Below are positions 1-8,919 of a stretch of DNA of 64,000 bases, piece after piece; the stretch's first letter is position 1; every line of letters begins with the position of its first letter. Source of the DNA: Actinernus sp. WN-2022 (Eukaryota > Cnidaria > Anthozoa > Actiniaria > Actinernidae). A program made the translations under genes and the position numbers. The notes beneath the pieces are model-generated. The model was not told the DNA's origin and did no database searches. It worked only from the letters and a program-made list of their open reading frames with translations. The stretch spans positions 85,541,740 to 85,605,739 of the forward strand of contig JAOWCC010000577.1 in the NCBI GenBank assembly GCA_030867875.1, read 5' to 3'.

Positions 1-89
1 TCAGTATGAAGCACCCACACCTCGTAAACATATTTAAGCAAACTGGGACATCCCCACTCGTTCTTCTGGATCCGCCTTGTGTTAGATAT
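1..89. other. Host flank left of element A
   Basis: Short stretch with no convincing gene. Its last five bases (85-89, GATAT) recur immediately right of the element at 15998-16002 and are read as the target-site duplication. Confidence 0.6.
85..89. repeat. Target-site duplication, left copy (GATAT)
   Basis: GATAT lies directly left of the first TIR base and is repeated at 15998-16002. Extending to six bases breaks the match (AGATAT against GATATG). Confidence 0.75.
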
Positions 90-320
90 AGTAGTATAGC
101 CGGTAGTAAAATGATACCACTTTTTCTTGCACAAGAAAACTCAAAAAGTTGTTTAGTTATGGACGCCTTGTTTTCTTGCACAAGGGGCGTCATAAAGCGA
201 ATTCAGAAATCCACTTCATGACGCCCCTTGTGCAAGAAAAAAGGCGTCCATAACTAAACAACTTTTTGAGTTTTCTTGCACAAGAAAAAGTTGTATCATT
301 TTACTACCGGCTATACTACT
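90..320. repeat. Terminal palindrome with nested hairpins, left tip
   Basis: The first and last about 105 bases are reverse complements with few mismatches, separated by roughly 24 unpaired bases around 195-218. Smaller self-complementary units sit inside each arm, for example 122-139 (TTTTCTTG-CA-CAAGAAAA), and the CTTGCACAAG core recurs four times. The tip could fold into a branched hairpin, in outline like parvovirus termini. Function is inferred. Confidence 0.85.
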
Positions 321-421
321 AGGGGTAACTAAGGGTCATTCAAAGTGTCACTAGACATTCTTGTACATAAAATCCAACTTGATAATCCTATTAGAGATAT
401 GATTACATATAGTTATATCGA
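90..421 (+). repeat. Left terminal inverted repeat of element A
   Basis: Matches the reverse complement of 15666-15997 almost base for base; I see two mismatches in the inner part. The outer 231 bp (90-320) form a large palindrome. The inner 100 bp hold an AT-rich, promoter-like stretch ending in ATAGTTATATCGA. Confidence 0.92.
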
Positions 422-551
422 CATCGACTCGCCCCGCAACATCCTTACACCTAAGAATCTAAATTTGAGTCCCGCAACATCCTTACAACTAAGAATCCAA
501 ATTTGGAGTATCTGTTAAAGCTATCTTACACATAGTTATATCGAAGGGAGA
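366..551 (+). promoter_or_regulatory. Duplicated promoter-like module upstream of polB
   Basis: Two diverged tandem copies of one module: 366-421, inside the TIR, and about 496-547. Each has an AATCCAA...TTG-like box, a central AGAGATAT or GTATCTGTTAAAG stretch, and an end close to CATAGTTATATCGA. The second copy ends 4 bp before a possible start codon at 552. A third, inverted relative lies at 14906-14975. Read as the promoter of the polymerase gene; no TSS evidence is possible here. Confidence 0.5.
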
Positions 552-697
552 ATGGTGAGACCACGTAGTGAACCACTTCCACGGAGTCTAGCTCGAGAGG
601 CAGGTACCATTCTAGAGGAGAGAGATGGAACGCTCGAGGGAGTGCTATTCGATGGCGCTTCTTCCAAGGTGTGGCAGGAGACTTGACTCCTAGGATC

Positions 698-3600
698 ATG
701 GAAAAGTTAGTTGCAAAGGTAAACACCAGCTTCTACCTTCGCTACAGCTACACCTATCGCATTCGCAATGTCAACGACGGACGCGTGATTCTATTCTCCA
801 AGACTGTCCCAGGCTCTCCATGGGTGAACATCCTAGAAGATGCAGAAGAGTGGATCAATAGCAAGGAGACAGCTCGTTTGAATCCCGATAACATCAATCG
901 ACCAAATACCCAATGGGCCTTTGTGCGTTGGATCTACGTAGATGTAAAAGTTGTGATCGATCGTCAGCTTCTGTTGGGAACAGGTCCACTGCCCCAATGG
1001 CTTCGCCAGAAAAAAGGAATGTTTGCCCTTGATCGATATGGCGACAACCTATGTCTTTGGCGCTGCCTTGCCATGCATGAAGGAGCAAGATTAGATAGGT
1101 GTTGCGTCAAAGCTCGAAAACTTGCCCAAGACTTCTATCGCCTGACAGCGCTCACACAAGACGTTCCCAGAACTTCCTTAGATCAGCTGGAGGAAGTCGA
1201 GTTGCACTTTAGAATCGGCATTCGGGTGTATGAACCCACGGAGGATGGCGCTTGGCATTTGACGCGACATGCAGCTCACTACAAGCGTACGATGACGATT
1301 GGGATATACGAAGGACATGCTTTCTACATCAAGAACATCAACAAGCTAGGGAGTGTCTACGTATGTAACGATTGTAAGCAACGGTTCACACAGGCTGGCA
1401 GCCTCCAACGCCATGCAGATCGTTGCAGTCGTGGCGAAACGAAGATTGTTTGCCCTGGAAAAGTAATCACAGTACCCCAGTCGGCATACGAAAAAGCCTT
1501 CTGGCCAGAGAGCACAGCCAGCAAAGTCGCTCTATGCTGGTTGGAACGTGAAACCGAAAGGATTGGACAACACATTCATCATGCAGCTTGTGGGCATGGT
1601 GGAGAGCATTGGATCGAAGGAGCGCCGGTCGACGGCTACGAACCTCTTTCGAAAACCATCTTCCAATTTCATGGATGCTATTTCCATGGCTGCCCGAAAT
1701 GCTTCCCTAGGGAAAGGAGGCTCTATCTCAAGACCTGTGAAAGAACGGCAAAGCTACAAGGAGCTGGTTATACAGTAGTGGAAGCTTGGGGCTGCTCCAC
1801 AAAGAAGAAAAACAAACCGGTCCCCACACCAACACAAACTGTCTACCCACACTTCATAGTTTACGATTTCGAAGCCTATCTAGACACGACAAAAGGAAGA
1901 CAACCAACAGACCACCTGACCATCGAAAACGTCCATGTCCCAATATCAGTATCAATTGCCGACACATACAATCGAAAGCCAACCCACATCTGTCGACGCA
2001 ATCCAAAAGAACTCATAGCTGCCTTCGTCGAAGAACTCCAGCAAAGAGCATAGACAATCCAAGTAGCTATGGCAAGATGGTACCGGCTCGATGAACCCAA
2101 ATTCTCCTTCGACACCCTACCAAAGAAACAACAAGCTAAGATCGACGAATGGATCAGCCAAGTTCCAGTAGTGGGATTCAACTCTGGCAGGTACGATCTT
2201 AATCTGATCAGGGAGCACTTCGTAGGAATCATTGCCGACACCTGTTCAAAGATCCTGGTAGCAAAGAAAGCCAATTCCACTATGTTCCTATTGACCCCAG
2301 ATTTCCGTTTCCTAGATGTGATCAACTACCTTGGACCTGGAACTTCTTACGAACGTTGGGTCGCTGCCTATGGCTGTGAGTTGCAAAAGAGTTTCTTCCC
2401 ATATGAGTGGTTCGACTCTCCCGACAAGTTGGATCACGTTGGATTACCAGACTATCCAGAGTGGGGTTCGAAGTTGAAAAGAGAACATCTACTATCTAGG
2501 GAAGAGTTCGAAGACTGCGAGCGCACCTTTCTCGACAAGGGAATGGAGACCTTTGCAGACTGGCTACGATACTACAACAACCTAGATGTAGTTCCATTCC
2601 TAGAGGCACTCGAAAAGATGCGAGATTTCTATCATGAGAAAGGAGTAGACATGCTGAAAGACGCAGTGTCCATCCCAGGAGTCTCACTACAGTTCCTGCT
2701 TCGAGGTAGTGTAGAAAGGGGAGCTGAGATGTACGCTCCAAGTAAGGAAGCCTACCGCATGCTGAAAGACGCTGTCGTGGGAGGTCCAAGCATAGTGTTC
2801 ACCAGACTCCACGAAGCGGGAAAAACTAAGATTCGTAGTCATCAGGGAGGAACTAAGATTTGTCGTAAGATTCTTGGATACGATGCCAACGCCCTATATC
2901 TTTCTACCATGGAATTCGAAATGCCTTGTGGAAAAGAAAAGGTTGTGCACTATGACGATCCAGGTCCAGCCACCGAAGGATTCGTTGAATGTCTACTTGG
3001 TGGAACGTGGTTTGGATATGCAGAAGTAGACATCGAGATACCAAAGAAATTGTGGAAGGAATTTGAGGAGATGCCACCCTTCTTCTACAACAAGAAAATC
3101 CCCAAAGAAGCAATCCCTCCAGAAATGATAGCCTACCTTGAGAAGACAGGTAGAAAGCTCAGCGAGGAAACGAAGCTAGTTGGGAGTCTCTCTGGAAAGA
3201 AGTTGCTACTCTATGCTCCTCTTCTACTTTGGTATGTAGATCATGGCGCAGTGATCACTGCTGTCTACCGCACGATAGATTACGAACCCAAAGAAATCTT
3301 CGGATGGTTCGTGGACCAAGTCACCGAGGCACGTCGTATGGGAGATGAAGACAAAGGTGAGGCTTTGCTGGCAGATGTGTTCAAGCTGCTAGGAAACAGC
3401 GCCTATGGAAAGTTGCTCGAAGACTTGGGACGCCAAACGAAGGTCACCTATACAAAAGATGAGAAGGTTGTGGACAAGGCATTGCGAAGTGTTTGGTTCG
3501 AAGACCTGGAAGAGATTGGCGAGGCATACGAACTCGAGAGTAGGAAGGCCCAGATCCGAATCAAACGCCCTTTCCAAGTAGGTATCGCTGTGTACCAGCT

Positions 3601-4126
3601 CGCAAAGCTGCGTATGCTTGAGTTCTACTACGACTTCATCGACAAGTACATTGATCGCAAGGATTTCGAATATATACAGATGGACACGGACAGTGCGTAC
3701 ATTGCCATCTCTGGAAACAGCATAGATGAAGTTGTACGACCGGAACTACGTGAGGATTTCGAAGCCAATAGGAAGGAATGGCTAGCTTGGGACGAATGGA
3801 GCAGTCGTACGCCAGGACTCTTCAAACTCGAATTCGAAGGACAGCGCGCCATTGCCCTATGCTCGAAAGCCTACTACGTCGATACGGGTGGCAGCAAGAA
3901 GTATTCCACTAAAGGTATGTCTAGGCGTCACAATGATATTACGTGGGATCGATTCAAAGCAGCCCTCCAGGGTGATATCGACATGGCGGAAAACCGAGGC
4001 TTCCGACTATTGCCAGAAGGTATAACGACCTACGAACAACGGAAGCTTGGTCTATCGGCTTACTACGACAAAAGACGTGTTCTTCCCGATGGAATCCACA
4101 CCGAGCCAATAGAGTACGCTGTCTAG
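698..4126 (+). CDS. polB: Protein-primed DNA polymerase B, interrupted by an in-frame stop
   Basis: Replicative family-B polymerase of the Polinton type. The frame is open from 572 to 2053 and from 2054 to 4126, broken only by TAG at 2051-2053. The first ATG in this frame is at 698. A 44-codon stretch from ATG 552 in another frame (stop 684-686) overlaps the N-terminus and suggests a frame break near 570-698. Visible in order: an OTU-like segment with Cys near 1052 and GHAFYI near 1310-1330, a C2H2-like finger (CNDC...H...C, about 1360-1425), an FHGCYFHGC segment, exonuclease motif I DFE (about 1865), exo II FNSGRYD, exo III YNNLDV, polymerase motif A GYDANALY, motif B KLLGNSAYG and motif C DTDS (about 3684). 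The stop codon shares CTAG with the convergent integrase stop. The copy is probably defective unless the TAG is read through. Confidence 0.93.
2051..2053 (+). other. In-frame TAG inside polB
   Basis: A single TAG splits the exonuclease domain between motifs I and II. Coding sense continues in the same frame on both sides, and the next ATG is at 2069. It is the only clear nonsense codon I see among the element's genes. Confidence 0.85.
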
Positions 4127-5160
4127 CGTCTGGGTACAAACAGAATTCCTTTTGGTGGTAGTTCCGTATCCCTAGGAACGACTTGGAGCTCTTCACGAAC
4201 GAATCCACGTTTGGGTGCGTCCTTCTCCCCTTCTCGCTTCACAAGGTAGTAAAGCACAGGCTGTCCCGAAGATACTACACTTCGCGAAATGGTGTATATC
4301 TGCAAACTCCACACAGGATCAGTAGCTCTACGTTTTTCACCTCCTTCCAATTCTCCTGGTGCGTAAAGATATCGAACTAGAACGTCGAATGGTAGACGCT
4401 CTTCTCTCAATCCAACGGTTCGCGAATACGTAGGAGTCTTCAGATCTACTTGTTGCGCCACTACAGAATTCGAAGGCTCTTTACCAGTCAACCGAGTCAC
4501 CTCACTGTTCATAGCTTTGATAACCATTGGTAAACGAACTACCCATTCTCTACTACGCTCATCTGATCCTTCCGAAGTAAGCACCATCTCTTGTGCATAT
4601 TGATATCCAAACAATCTCTCAGCTAGAGTCCTATTTGCTCTTTCAACAAAACTTTGCGCTCTATGATTACCAGCCTCACCTCGTTGAACTTTCGTACCAT
4701 GTAGTTCTAGAGTTTCAGACATACGCCCCATGAATTCTCTACCAGGATCTACTTGCAACGTCTTTGGCCATTCGAGTGGACTACGTTTATAGATTCGTTC
4801 GAATGCCGCAGAAACTTCACCACTATCTTTAGATGCCAAAGGTTCGGCTTCTTTGTATCTAGAAGCTACGTCGATTACTACCAATGCGTACTTGTATAGC
4901 TTCCGTCCACGCCCAGGTCGATCGTGTGGTAGAAATATCAAATCAGCTTGGTGGACTTCATTTGGTTTCGATACAGTCCAATGCGGTCGTGGAATGTGTT
5001 TTGGTGGTGGTAGATATATTTGCCACATAGATTGCTTTTCCAACCAACTCCTAGCTACGTCTTCTGATGCTTTCGCTGCTACCGATAGCTTGCCAATTGC
5101 GGAGTGACCTTTCCAATAGCCCATAGGACCATAGAAGATATTCGCAAGTTTAGAATCCAT
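4123..5160 (-). CDS. int: Retroviral-type integrase (DD35E)
   Basis: 345-residue integrase that would insert the element by retrovirus-like strand transfer at its TIR ends. The start is set at 5160 (MDSKLANIF...); an in-frame extension to 5232 reads through low-complexity hairpin sequence and is unlikely. The catalytic triad is visible as D73 (HQADLIF), D138 (LQVDPGREF) and E173 (FVERANRTLAERLF); the last two are 35 residues apart, as expected for DD35E. The N-terminal GYWKG and WLEKQ...WQIYLP segments and the C-terminal RGFVREELQVVP segment fit Polinton integrases. It converges on polB with overlapping stops. A hairpin/A-tract element lies 34 bp upstream of the start. Confidence 0.95.
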   Translation of the reverse strand: MDSKLANIFYGPMGYWKGHSAIGKLSVAAKASEDVARSWLEKQSMWQIYLPPPKHIPRPHWTVSKPNEVHQADLIFLPHDRPGRGRKLYKYALVVIDVASRYKEAEPLASKDSGEVSAAFERIYKRSPLEWPKTLQVDPGREFMGRMSETLELHGTKVQRGEAGNHRAQSFVERANRTLAERLFGYQYAQEMVLTSEGSDERSREWVVRLPMVIKAMNSEVTRLTGKEPSNSVVAQQVDLKTPTYSRTVGLREERLPFDVLVRYLYAPGELEGGEKRRATDPVWSLQIYTISRSVVSSGQPVLYYLVKREGEKDAPKRGFVREELQVVPRDTELPPKGILFVPRR

Positions 5161-5193
5161 CATACATCTATACATTCTAACCTTCAACAGATG

Positions 5194-5268
5194 AAAAAAA
5201 AAAAAAAGGAAGAAATGAGAACCAGGCCTCATTCCTTCCTTTTTTTTTCCGTTTTTTTTTTTTTTTTT
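5194..5268 (-). terminator. A-tract / stem-loop / T-tract hairpin
   Basis: Minus-strand order: A17, a short GC interruption, A9, a 12-bp stem with one mismatch (5228-5239 against 5208-5219), an 8-base loop, then T14. The A and T tracts extend the stem. It lies between p142 and the integrase start. The same design recurs at 14275-14351. Probable 3'-end or polyadenylation hairpin, by analogy with hairpin-directed 3' ends in giant viruses and virophages; a role as insulator is also possible. Confidence 0.55.
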
Positions 5269-5495
5269 AGTAGTAACCTAGTAGTAGCTTAGTAGTAGCT
5301 TAGTAGTAACCTAGTAGTAGCTTAGTAGTAGCTTAGTAGTAGCTAGTAGTAGCTTAGGGGTAGCTTAGTAGTAGCTAGTAGTAGCTTAGGGGTAGCTTAG
5401 TAGTAGCTTAGGGGTAGCTTAGTAGTAGCTTAGGGGTAGCTTAGGGGTAGCTTAGTAGTAGCTTAGTAGTAGCTTAGTAGTAGCTTAGTAGTAGT
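5266..5495. repeat. 11-bp tandem repeat array (TTAGTAGTAGC type)
   Basis: About 20 diverged copies of an 11-bp unit, alternating AGTAGTAGCTT and AGGGGTAGCTT with some AGTAGTAACCT. Both variants resemble the junction at the inner edge of the terminal palindrome (ACTACTAGGGGTAACTAAG, 314-332). It starts 3 bp beyond the p142 stop codon. Confidence 0.9.
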
Positions 5496-5497
5496 AT

Positions 5498-5926
5498 CTA
5501 TATCCATTTACTAATAGCGTATCCAACGCCTAGCATTCCACCACCAACGTAGAGCAACTCGCCAGTCTTCTGATTGTTTGAGGGTTTGTAGTAGTCAGAT
5601 AAGCGGGGTTCTTTCATCTCTTTGAGCCGTTTTAGCTCTTTACGTAACTTATCGGATCGCACTAAGGCTTCGTTGGTATCTCTTTGATCGTTGTGTGCTT
5701 TGCGTTCAAGACCTTCCTGCTCTTGTGCATAGTCATATAAGCTTTGACGTTTGATTCTATACGCTTTCATTTCACGTTCTAGTTTTTCGGTGGCCCTATC
5801 GTGTCTCTCTCGTTCTGCATCTACATCACCATCCTTTCCAAGCATTCTAGCTAGTATGCCACCACCAGTAAATGCCGTTGCATTCAAGATAGCCCCGAAA
5901 ATGGCCATTCCAATTGCTGCCGCCAT
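5498..5926 (-). CDS. Small membrane/coiled-coil protein p142
   Basis: 142 residues, not assigned to a named family. A hydrophobic, Ala/Gly-rich N-terminus (about 1-28) is followed by a highly charged helical segment rich in Glu, Lys and Arg (about 35-110, likely coiled coil), and a short hydrophobic C-terminus (LLYVGGGMLGVGYAISKW). Two membrane contacts joined by a charged helix suggest a virion membrane or core component. Its ATG overlaps the stop of p73 as TAATG (shared base 5926), so it probably follows p73 on one transcript. Confidence 0.75.
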   Translation of the reverse strand: MAAAIGMAIFGAILNATAFTGGGILARMLGKDGDVDAERERHDRATEKLEREMKAYRIKRQSLYDYAQEQEGLERKAHNDQRDTNEALVRSDKLRKELKRLKEMKEPRLSDYYKPSNNQKTGELLYVGGGMLGVGYAISKWI

Positions 5927-6147
5927 TACGGTTTGGTCTTTTCTTTCTCAAGTTGTTTCTCAAGATATTGCTTTGCGTATAAGCTACCAAGTATCACGGC
6001 AGTCCACTTTGCGTAATTCACTAGGGAAGAAGAAGGATCGCTAAGCATAGATTCCTTGGTAGTCTTTTTTACGATCCACCCAATACTAGAAGCGAGTCCA
6101 ACGATTATGGCTGCATCGGTTGCCGTCTTCGTCAATTCCTTCTCCAT
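5926..6147 (-). CDS. Small membrane protein p73
   Basis: 73 residues with two hydrophobic segments (about 11-27, and 43-60 containing WTAVILGSLYA) and a Lys/Glu-rich tail. No family recognised. The start is preceded by an AT-rich promoter-like stretch, AGTAGTATATATCTAG, in the 37-bp gap after p118. The stop overlaps the p142 start (TAATG). A conserved reading frame packed tightly between real genes makes it likely genuine. Confidence 0.65.
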   Translation of the reverse strand: MEKELTKTATDAAIIVGLASSIGWIVKKTTKESMLSDPSSSLVNYAKWTAVILGSLYAKQYLEKQLEKEKTKP

Positions 6148-6184
6148 CTAGATATATACTACTATGGTCTCGAGTCTCTAAGTG

Positions 6185-6541
6185 TTACTCCATGTCTAGT
6201 GCCGTTGGCTTTGCCGGAGCTGCAGGTTGTGTCGTGCTAACGGTGGCAACACGCTTATTGCCATCTACGTACTTCTTGTATGCAAAGTACGTGCCAAACA
6301 ATGTAGCGCCAGTACCAATGACTGCGAGGATAGTCAGGCTTTCGAACCGACCTTTCTCTACGTCAGTTTCTTTGGACGGTTCATTTTCACGTTCTATCTC
6401 CATCTTTTGAGCTTCTTTTGCACGGGCAGTGACCTTCTCCCAAGCTAATTTTCCTGCTGCAACACGCTTTGGATTTTTTCCTTTCTTAGTTGGTACAGTC
6501 GTCGGAGGATTCGCAGTTATCTGATCCGTCTGTCCTTCCAT
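6185..6541 (-). CDS. Basic single-span membrane protein p118
   Basis: 118 residues from the ATG at 6541; an in-frame extension to 6577 looks like promoter sequence. The N-terminal half is basic (KKGKNPKRVAAGKLAWEKV), a pattern I associate with small Polinton proteins. It is followed by an acidic patch, one transmembrane segment (about 70-88, TILAVIGTGATLFGTYFAY) and a Pro/Ala/Thr-rich tail. The start lies inside the 3' end of the 183-residue gene, a 56-base overlap in another frame. Probably a virion or membrane component; function unknown. Confidence 0.72.
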   Translation of the reverse strand: MEGQTDQITANPPTTVPTKKGKNPKRVAAGKLAWEKVTARAKEAQKMEIERENEPSKETDVEKGRFESLTILAVIGTGATLFGTYFAYKKYVDGNKRVATVSTTQPAAPAKPTALDME

Positions 6542-7037
6542 CTTGATTCGATATAGTAGGTATATGTGGAGGTTCAACAGTTGTACCAGGAATGACTACG
6601 TGACCAGATATGTGGAATAGGACGCTAGCTAGAGCTACAAGGCGACCTGCTTTGAGCGATAGTAGGCCAGTCGCAGCACTGATTTCATTGCGGACTAGAG
6701 GGTCTTCTTGTAGGTCCTTGATCAGTGCTTCTTGAGAATCTATTGGTACTAGGTAGGCAACTAGGCGGGTAGCTAGACGTGTCACACCGTCGACTAAGCC
6801 TTTCGTTACTTGCTGAGCTAGGACGGCCTGATACCTCCTATACAACTTGTCTACCTCTTTCTCAGGAAGTCTAGAGATGTCTCCTAGGGAAAAGTTTTTA
6901 CCTAAGTATTCTTTCGTTACGCCTGTTGCGGCTAAGATCGAAAGCGATTCGCGATTGTCTGACGTAATGTCTAGATCGGTTGGTGGTGGGCCTGTTACGT
7001 CCTCACCGAATATCTCGAGTATTTCCTTATCAGTCAT
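6486..7037 (-). CDS. Conserved Polinton protein p183, downstream of the ATPase
   Basis: 183 residues. The centre (LPEKEVDKLYRRYQAVLAQQ, then TRLATRLVAYLVPID and LLSLKAGRLVALASVLFHIS) resembles a protein commonly found beside the ATPase in metazoan Polintons. The last part of the core is hydrophobic enough to be membrane-associated. The tail is Asp/Ser/Asn-rich. The start ATG overlaps the ATPase stop in ATGACTGA (8-base overlap). Function is not established to my knowledge; a minor virion role is plausible. Confidence 0.8.
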   Translation of the reverse strand: MTDKEILEIFGEDVTGPPPTDLDITSDNRESLSILAATGVTKEYLGKNFSLGDISRLPEKEVDKLYRRYQAVLAQQVTKGLVDGVTRLATRLVAYLVPIDSQEALIKDLQEDPLVRNEISAATGLLSLKAGRLVALASVLFHISGHVVIPGTTVEPPHIPTISNQDGRTDGSDNCESSDDCTN

Positions 7038-7650
7038 AATACGTTATAGATGCTGGGAGCTCTAACACTACCTCGAAAGGATGGCGTAGACAGAAGCACA
7101 TGCGAGCGAACTTATGGGATCCAAGTATCGTTCGTAACTCTTTACATTCTTGTGAGCCTCCATAATCCTCAAATATCTTTTTACCATCTACGGCCGATGC
7201 TGTATGGAATGCTACTACGATAGCTACGTTCTCACGGAAGGGCTTACATATGCTCGTTAATTGTTGGGACAGCACCCAAACGGAAATCCCTATATGTCGT
7301 GCAGAAAAGGCTAAGTCCACTAGCTTGTCAGTTCGTTTCTTGACGTCCTTCGATGCGGCGCAATCATCGAGAATCAATAGAGTATTGGTACCTGACCAAA
7401 ATGTTGCGCAAATACTCAAAGTAGCATCGATGGCATCTTGTGGTGGCGATATGACGAAGAAATGAGGATCTCGATTTGCGAATCCACGATAAGTTTTGTT
7501 GTGGGCATACGTAGGACAAATCAGTACTATGTAATCGAACTTACCACGAAATGATCCACGAAGTTGTTCTATGAGAAATGCAGTCTTCCCACAATTCGTT
7601 GGACCGACTATGAGTGCGTTGAATGGTACGTGCTCTACGAGAGAATCCAT
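7030..7650 (-). CDS. Packaging ATPase, A32/FtsK-HerA type
   Basis: 206-residue P-loop ATPase that would pump DNA into the capsid. Walker A is GPTNCGKT (residues 16-23), and Walker B is LLILDD (91-96), followed by a CAAS turn. A SARHIGISVWVLSQQLTSI stretch fits the sensor region of A32-like viral ATPases. The length is typical for Polintons. The start overlaps the MCP stop (TGATG, shared base 7650) and the end overlaps p183, so MCP, ATPase and p183 are probably co-expressed. Confidence 0.95.
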   Translation of the reverse strand: MDSLVEHVPFNALIVGPTNCGKTAFLIEQLRGSFRGKFDYIVLICPTYAHNKTYRGFANRDPHFFVISPPQDAIDATLSICATFWSGTNTLLILDDCAASKDVKKRTDKLVDLAFSARHIGISVWVLSQQLTSICKPFRENVAIVVAFHTASAVDGKKIFEDYGGSQECKELRTILGSHKFARMCFCLRHPFEVVLELPASITYYD

Positions 7651-8885
7651 CAGTATAATATACTCTGCAGAGATCTGTTCAATATCGTGACCTGAGCATC
7701 CGCAAGGACATAGATGTGCATTTTCACATTTCCACTTCCCTTAGCAGTCCTATGTATGCGAATGTCGATGTCCTTTCCACTGCCGGTTTGTGCCAAGCCA
7801 TCACCATGAACGGTGGAATCCTTTGCTGTGCGACAATCGATTAGGATAGCGAATCTATTTTCAAAGAACTTCTTTGGAGTCATGGAAGTATTGGGTGTAC
7901 CAAACCAACCTCTTGCAGCCTCCCAGAAATCTAGGGGAAGCATGCCGCTTGGAAAGAGTCTGTTGGGAATCCCGTTGACATCTACTTCTACCTTCGATAT
8001 ATCGGGATTCGAGAATGCTTCACTATCTCGCGTGCCAATGGTAGGTGGATCTATGAATAGTAGAAGTAGTCCAGCAAAGGATCGTCGTGGAACATTGACG
8101 TTTTGAGATATCAAAGTATCAGATGTTTTAGCGATATCTACTGTTTTGAAGTGAACAGCGTAGTTGTATAGGAATGCAGTACCTATTTCATATTTGTGAA
8201 GTGCATTACTAGCCAGCGTTTCGTTCCTGATTGCTTCGTATTCTAGTTGGATGTTGGTAAGTTGGTACGTACCTATCTTCGTAGTATCCGATCCAATTAC
8301 AACCTCGTTGGCAGGCGCTAGAGTCAACTCGAATGTAATGATACTTTCTAAGGCATGTGGATATAGAACTCCATGTTGTGTCAGAATGTCAACATCTAAT
8401 GGAATCCTATACTTGGAACCACATGCAGTTAGGAGTGCGTTGTCTGCAGCAGATGAAGTACTTGCGTCACCAGCTTTCGATCGTAGCTTATTCAAGTTCT
8501 CTGATTGAATGCCTTGTTGTATTCTAGACTCTCTCTCCTGCGTAGATAGGTATACATCGGAGTATGTTTGTAGGGGGTCTGGCCTGACAAGGTCTTCTAC
8601 TGTTTCAGCTCCCATCCTACAGATTCTACGCATGACCAAGCAGCGTCCAACGTTCGAAACGACTCTGTTATTCGCATGTCCACCAGATAGTACGATGTCG
8701 CCCAATAGCGCTAAGCTACCAGGTACTAGTACTACATCTTCTGCTAGCTTTGGGACTTCTACGTATAGAGTCTCACCTGGATTGGCAGATGATCGAGTGA
8801 AAGTTTTCCTATACAAGTCTCGTGGAGCCTTGAGTGCATGAGGCTCTCTTCGTACTTGTGTGGGATCCAATATTGATGAGATCAT
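7650..8885 (-). CDS. Major capsid protein, double jelly-roll
   Basis: 411 residues from the ATG at 8883-8885. An in-frame ATG at 8921 would read through the shared promoter and is less likely. The sequence is beta-rich without catalytic motifs. The block YQLTNIQLEYEAI, the preceding ESIITFELTLAPANEVVIGSD region and the later NVPRRSFAGLLLLFID stretch match the Polinton hexon-like capsid family as I know it. The gene heads the minus-strand MCP-ATPase-p183 cluster and is divergent from p374 across a 34-bp promoter. It is expected to form the icosahedral shell. Confidence 0.9.
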   Translation of the reverse strand: MISSILDPTQVRREPHALKAPRDLYRKTFTRSSANPGETLYVEVPKLAEDVVLVPGSLALLGDIVLSGGHANNRVVSNVGRCLVMRRICRMGAETVEDLVRPDPLQTYSDVYLSTQERESRIQQGIQSENLNKLRSKAGDASTSSAADNALLTACGSKYRIPLDVDILTQHGVLYPHALESIITFELTLAPANEVVIGSDTTKIGTYQLTNIQLEYEAIRNETLASNALHKYEIGTAFLYNYAVHFKTVDIAKTSDTLISQNVNVPRRSFAGLLLLFIDPPTIGTRDSEAFSNPDISKVEVDVNGIPNRLFPSGMLPLDFWEAARGWFGTPNTSMTPKKFFENRFAILIDCRTAKDSTVHGDGLAQTGSGKDIDIRIHRTAKGSGNVKMHIYVLADAQVTILNRSLQSILY

Positions 8886-8919
8886 GTTGAATATAACTAT
8901 ATATGTAGATATGTTTAAC
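8886..8919. promoter_or_regulatory. 34-bp bidirectional promoter between MCP and p374
   Basis: The whole space between two divergent start codons is 34 bp: GTTGAA, an AT-rich core containing ACTATATATG, then TTTAAC. The ends are near-mirror images (TTCAAC before the minus ATG, TTTAAC before the plus ATG). The same architecture is found at 11919-11961. Confidence 0.7.
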
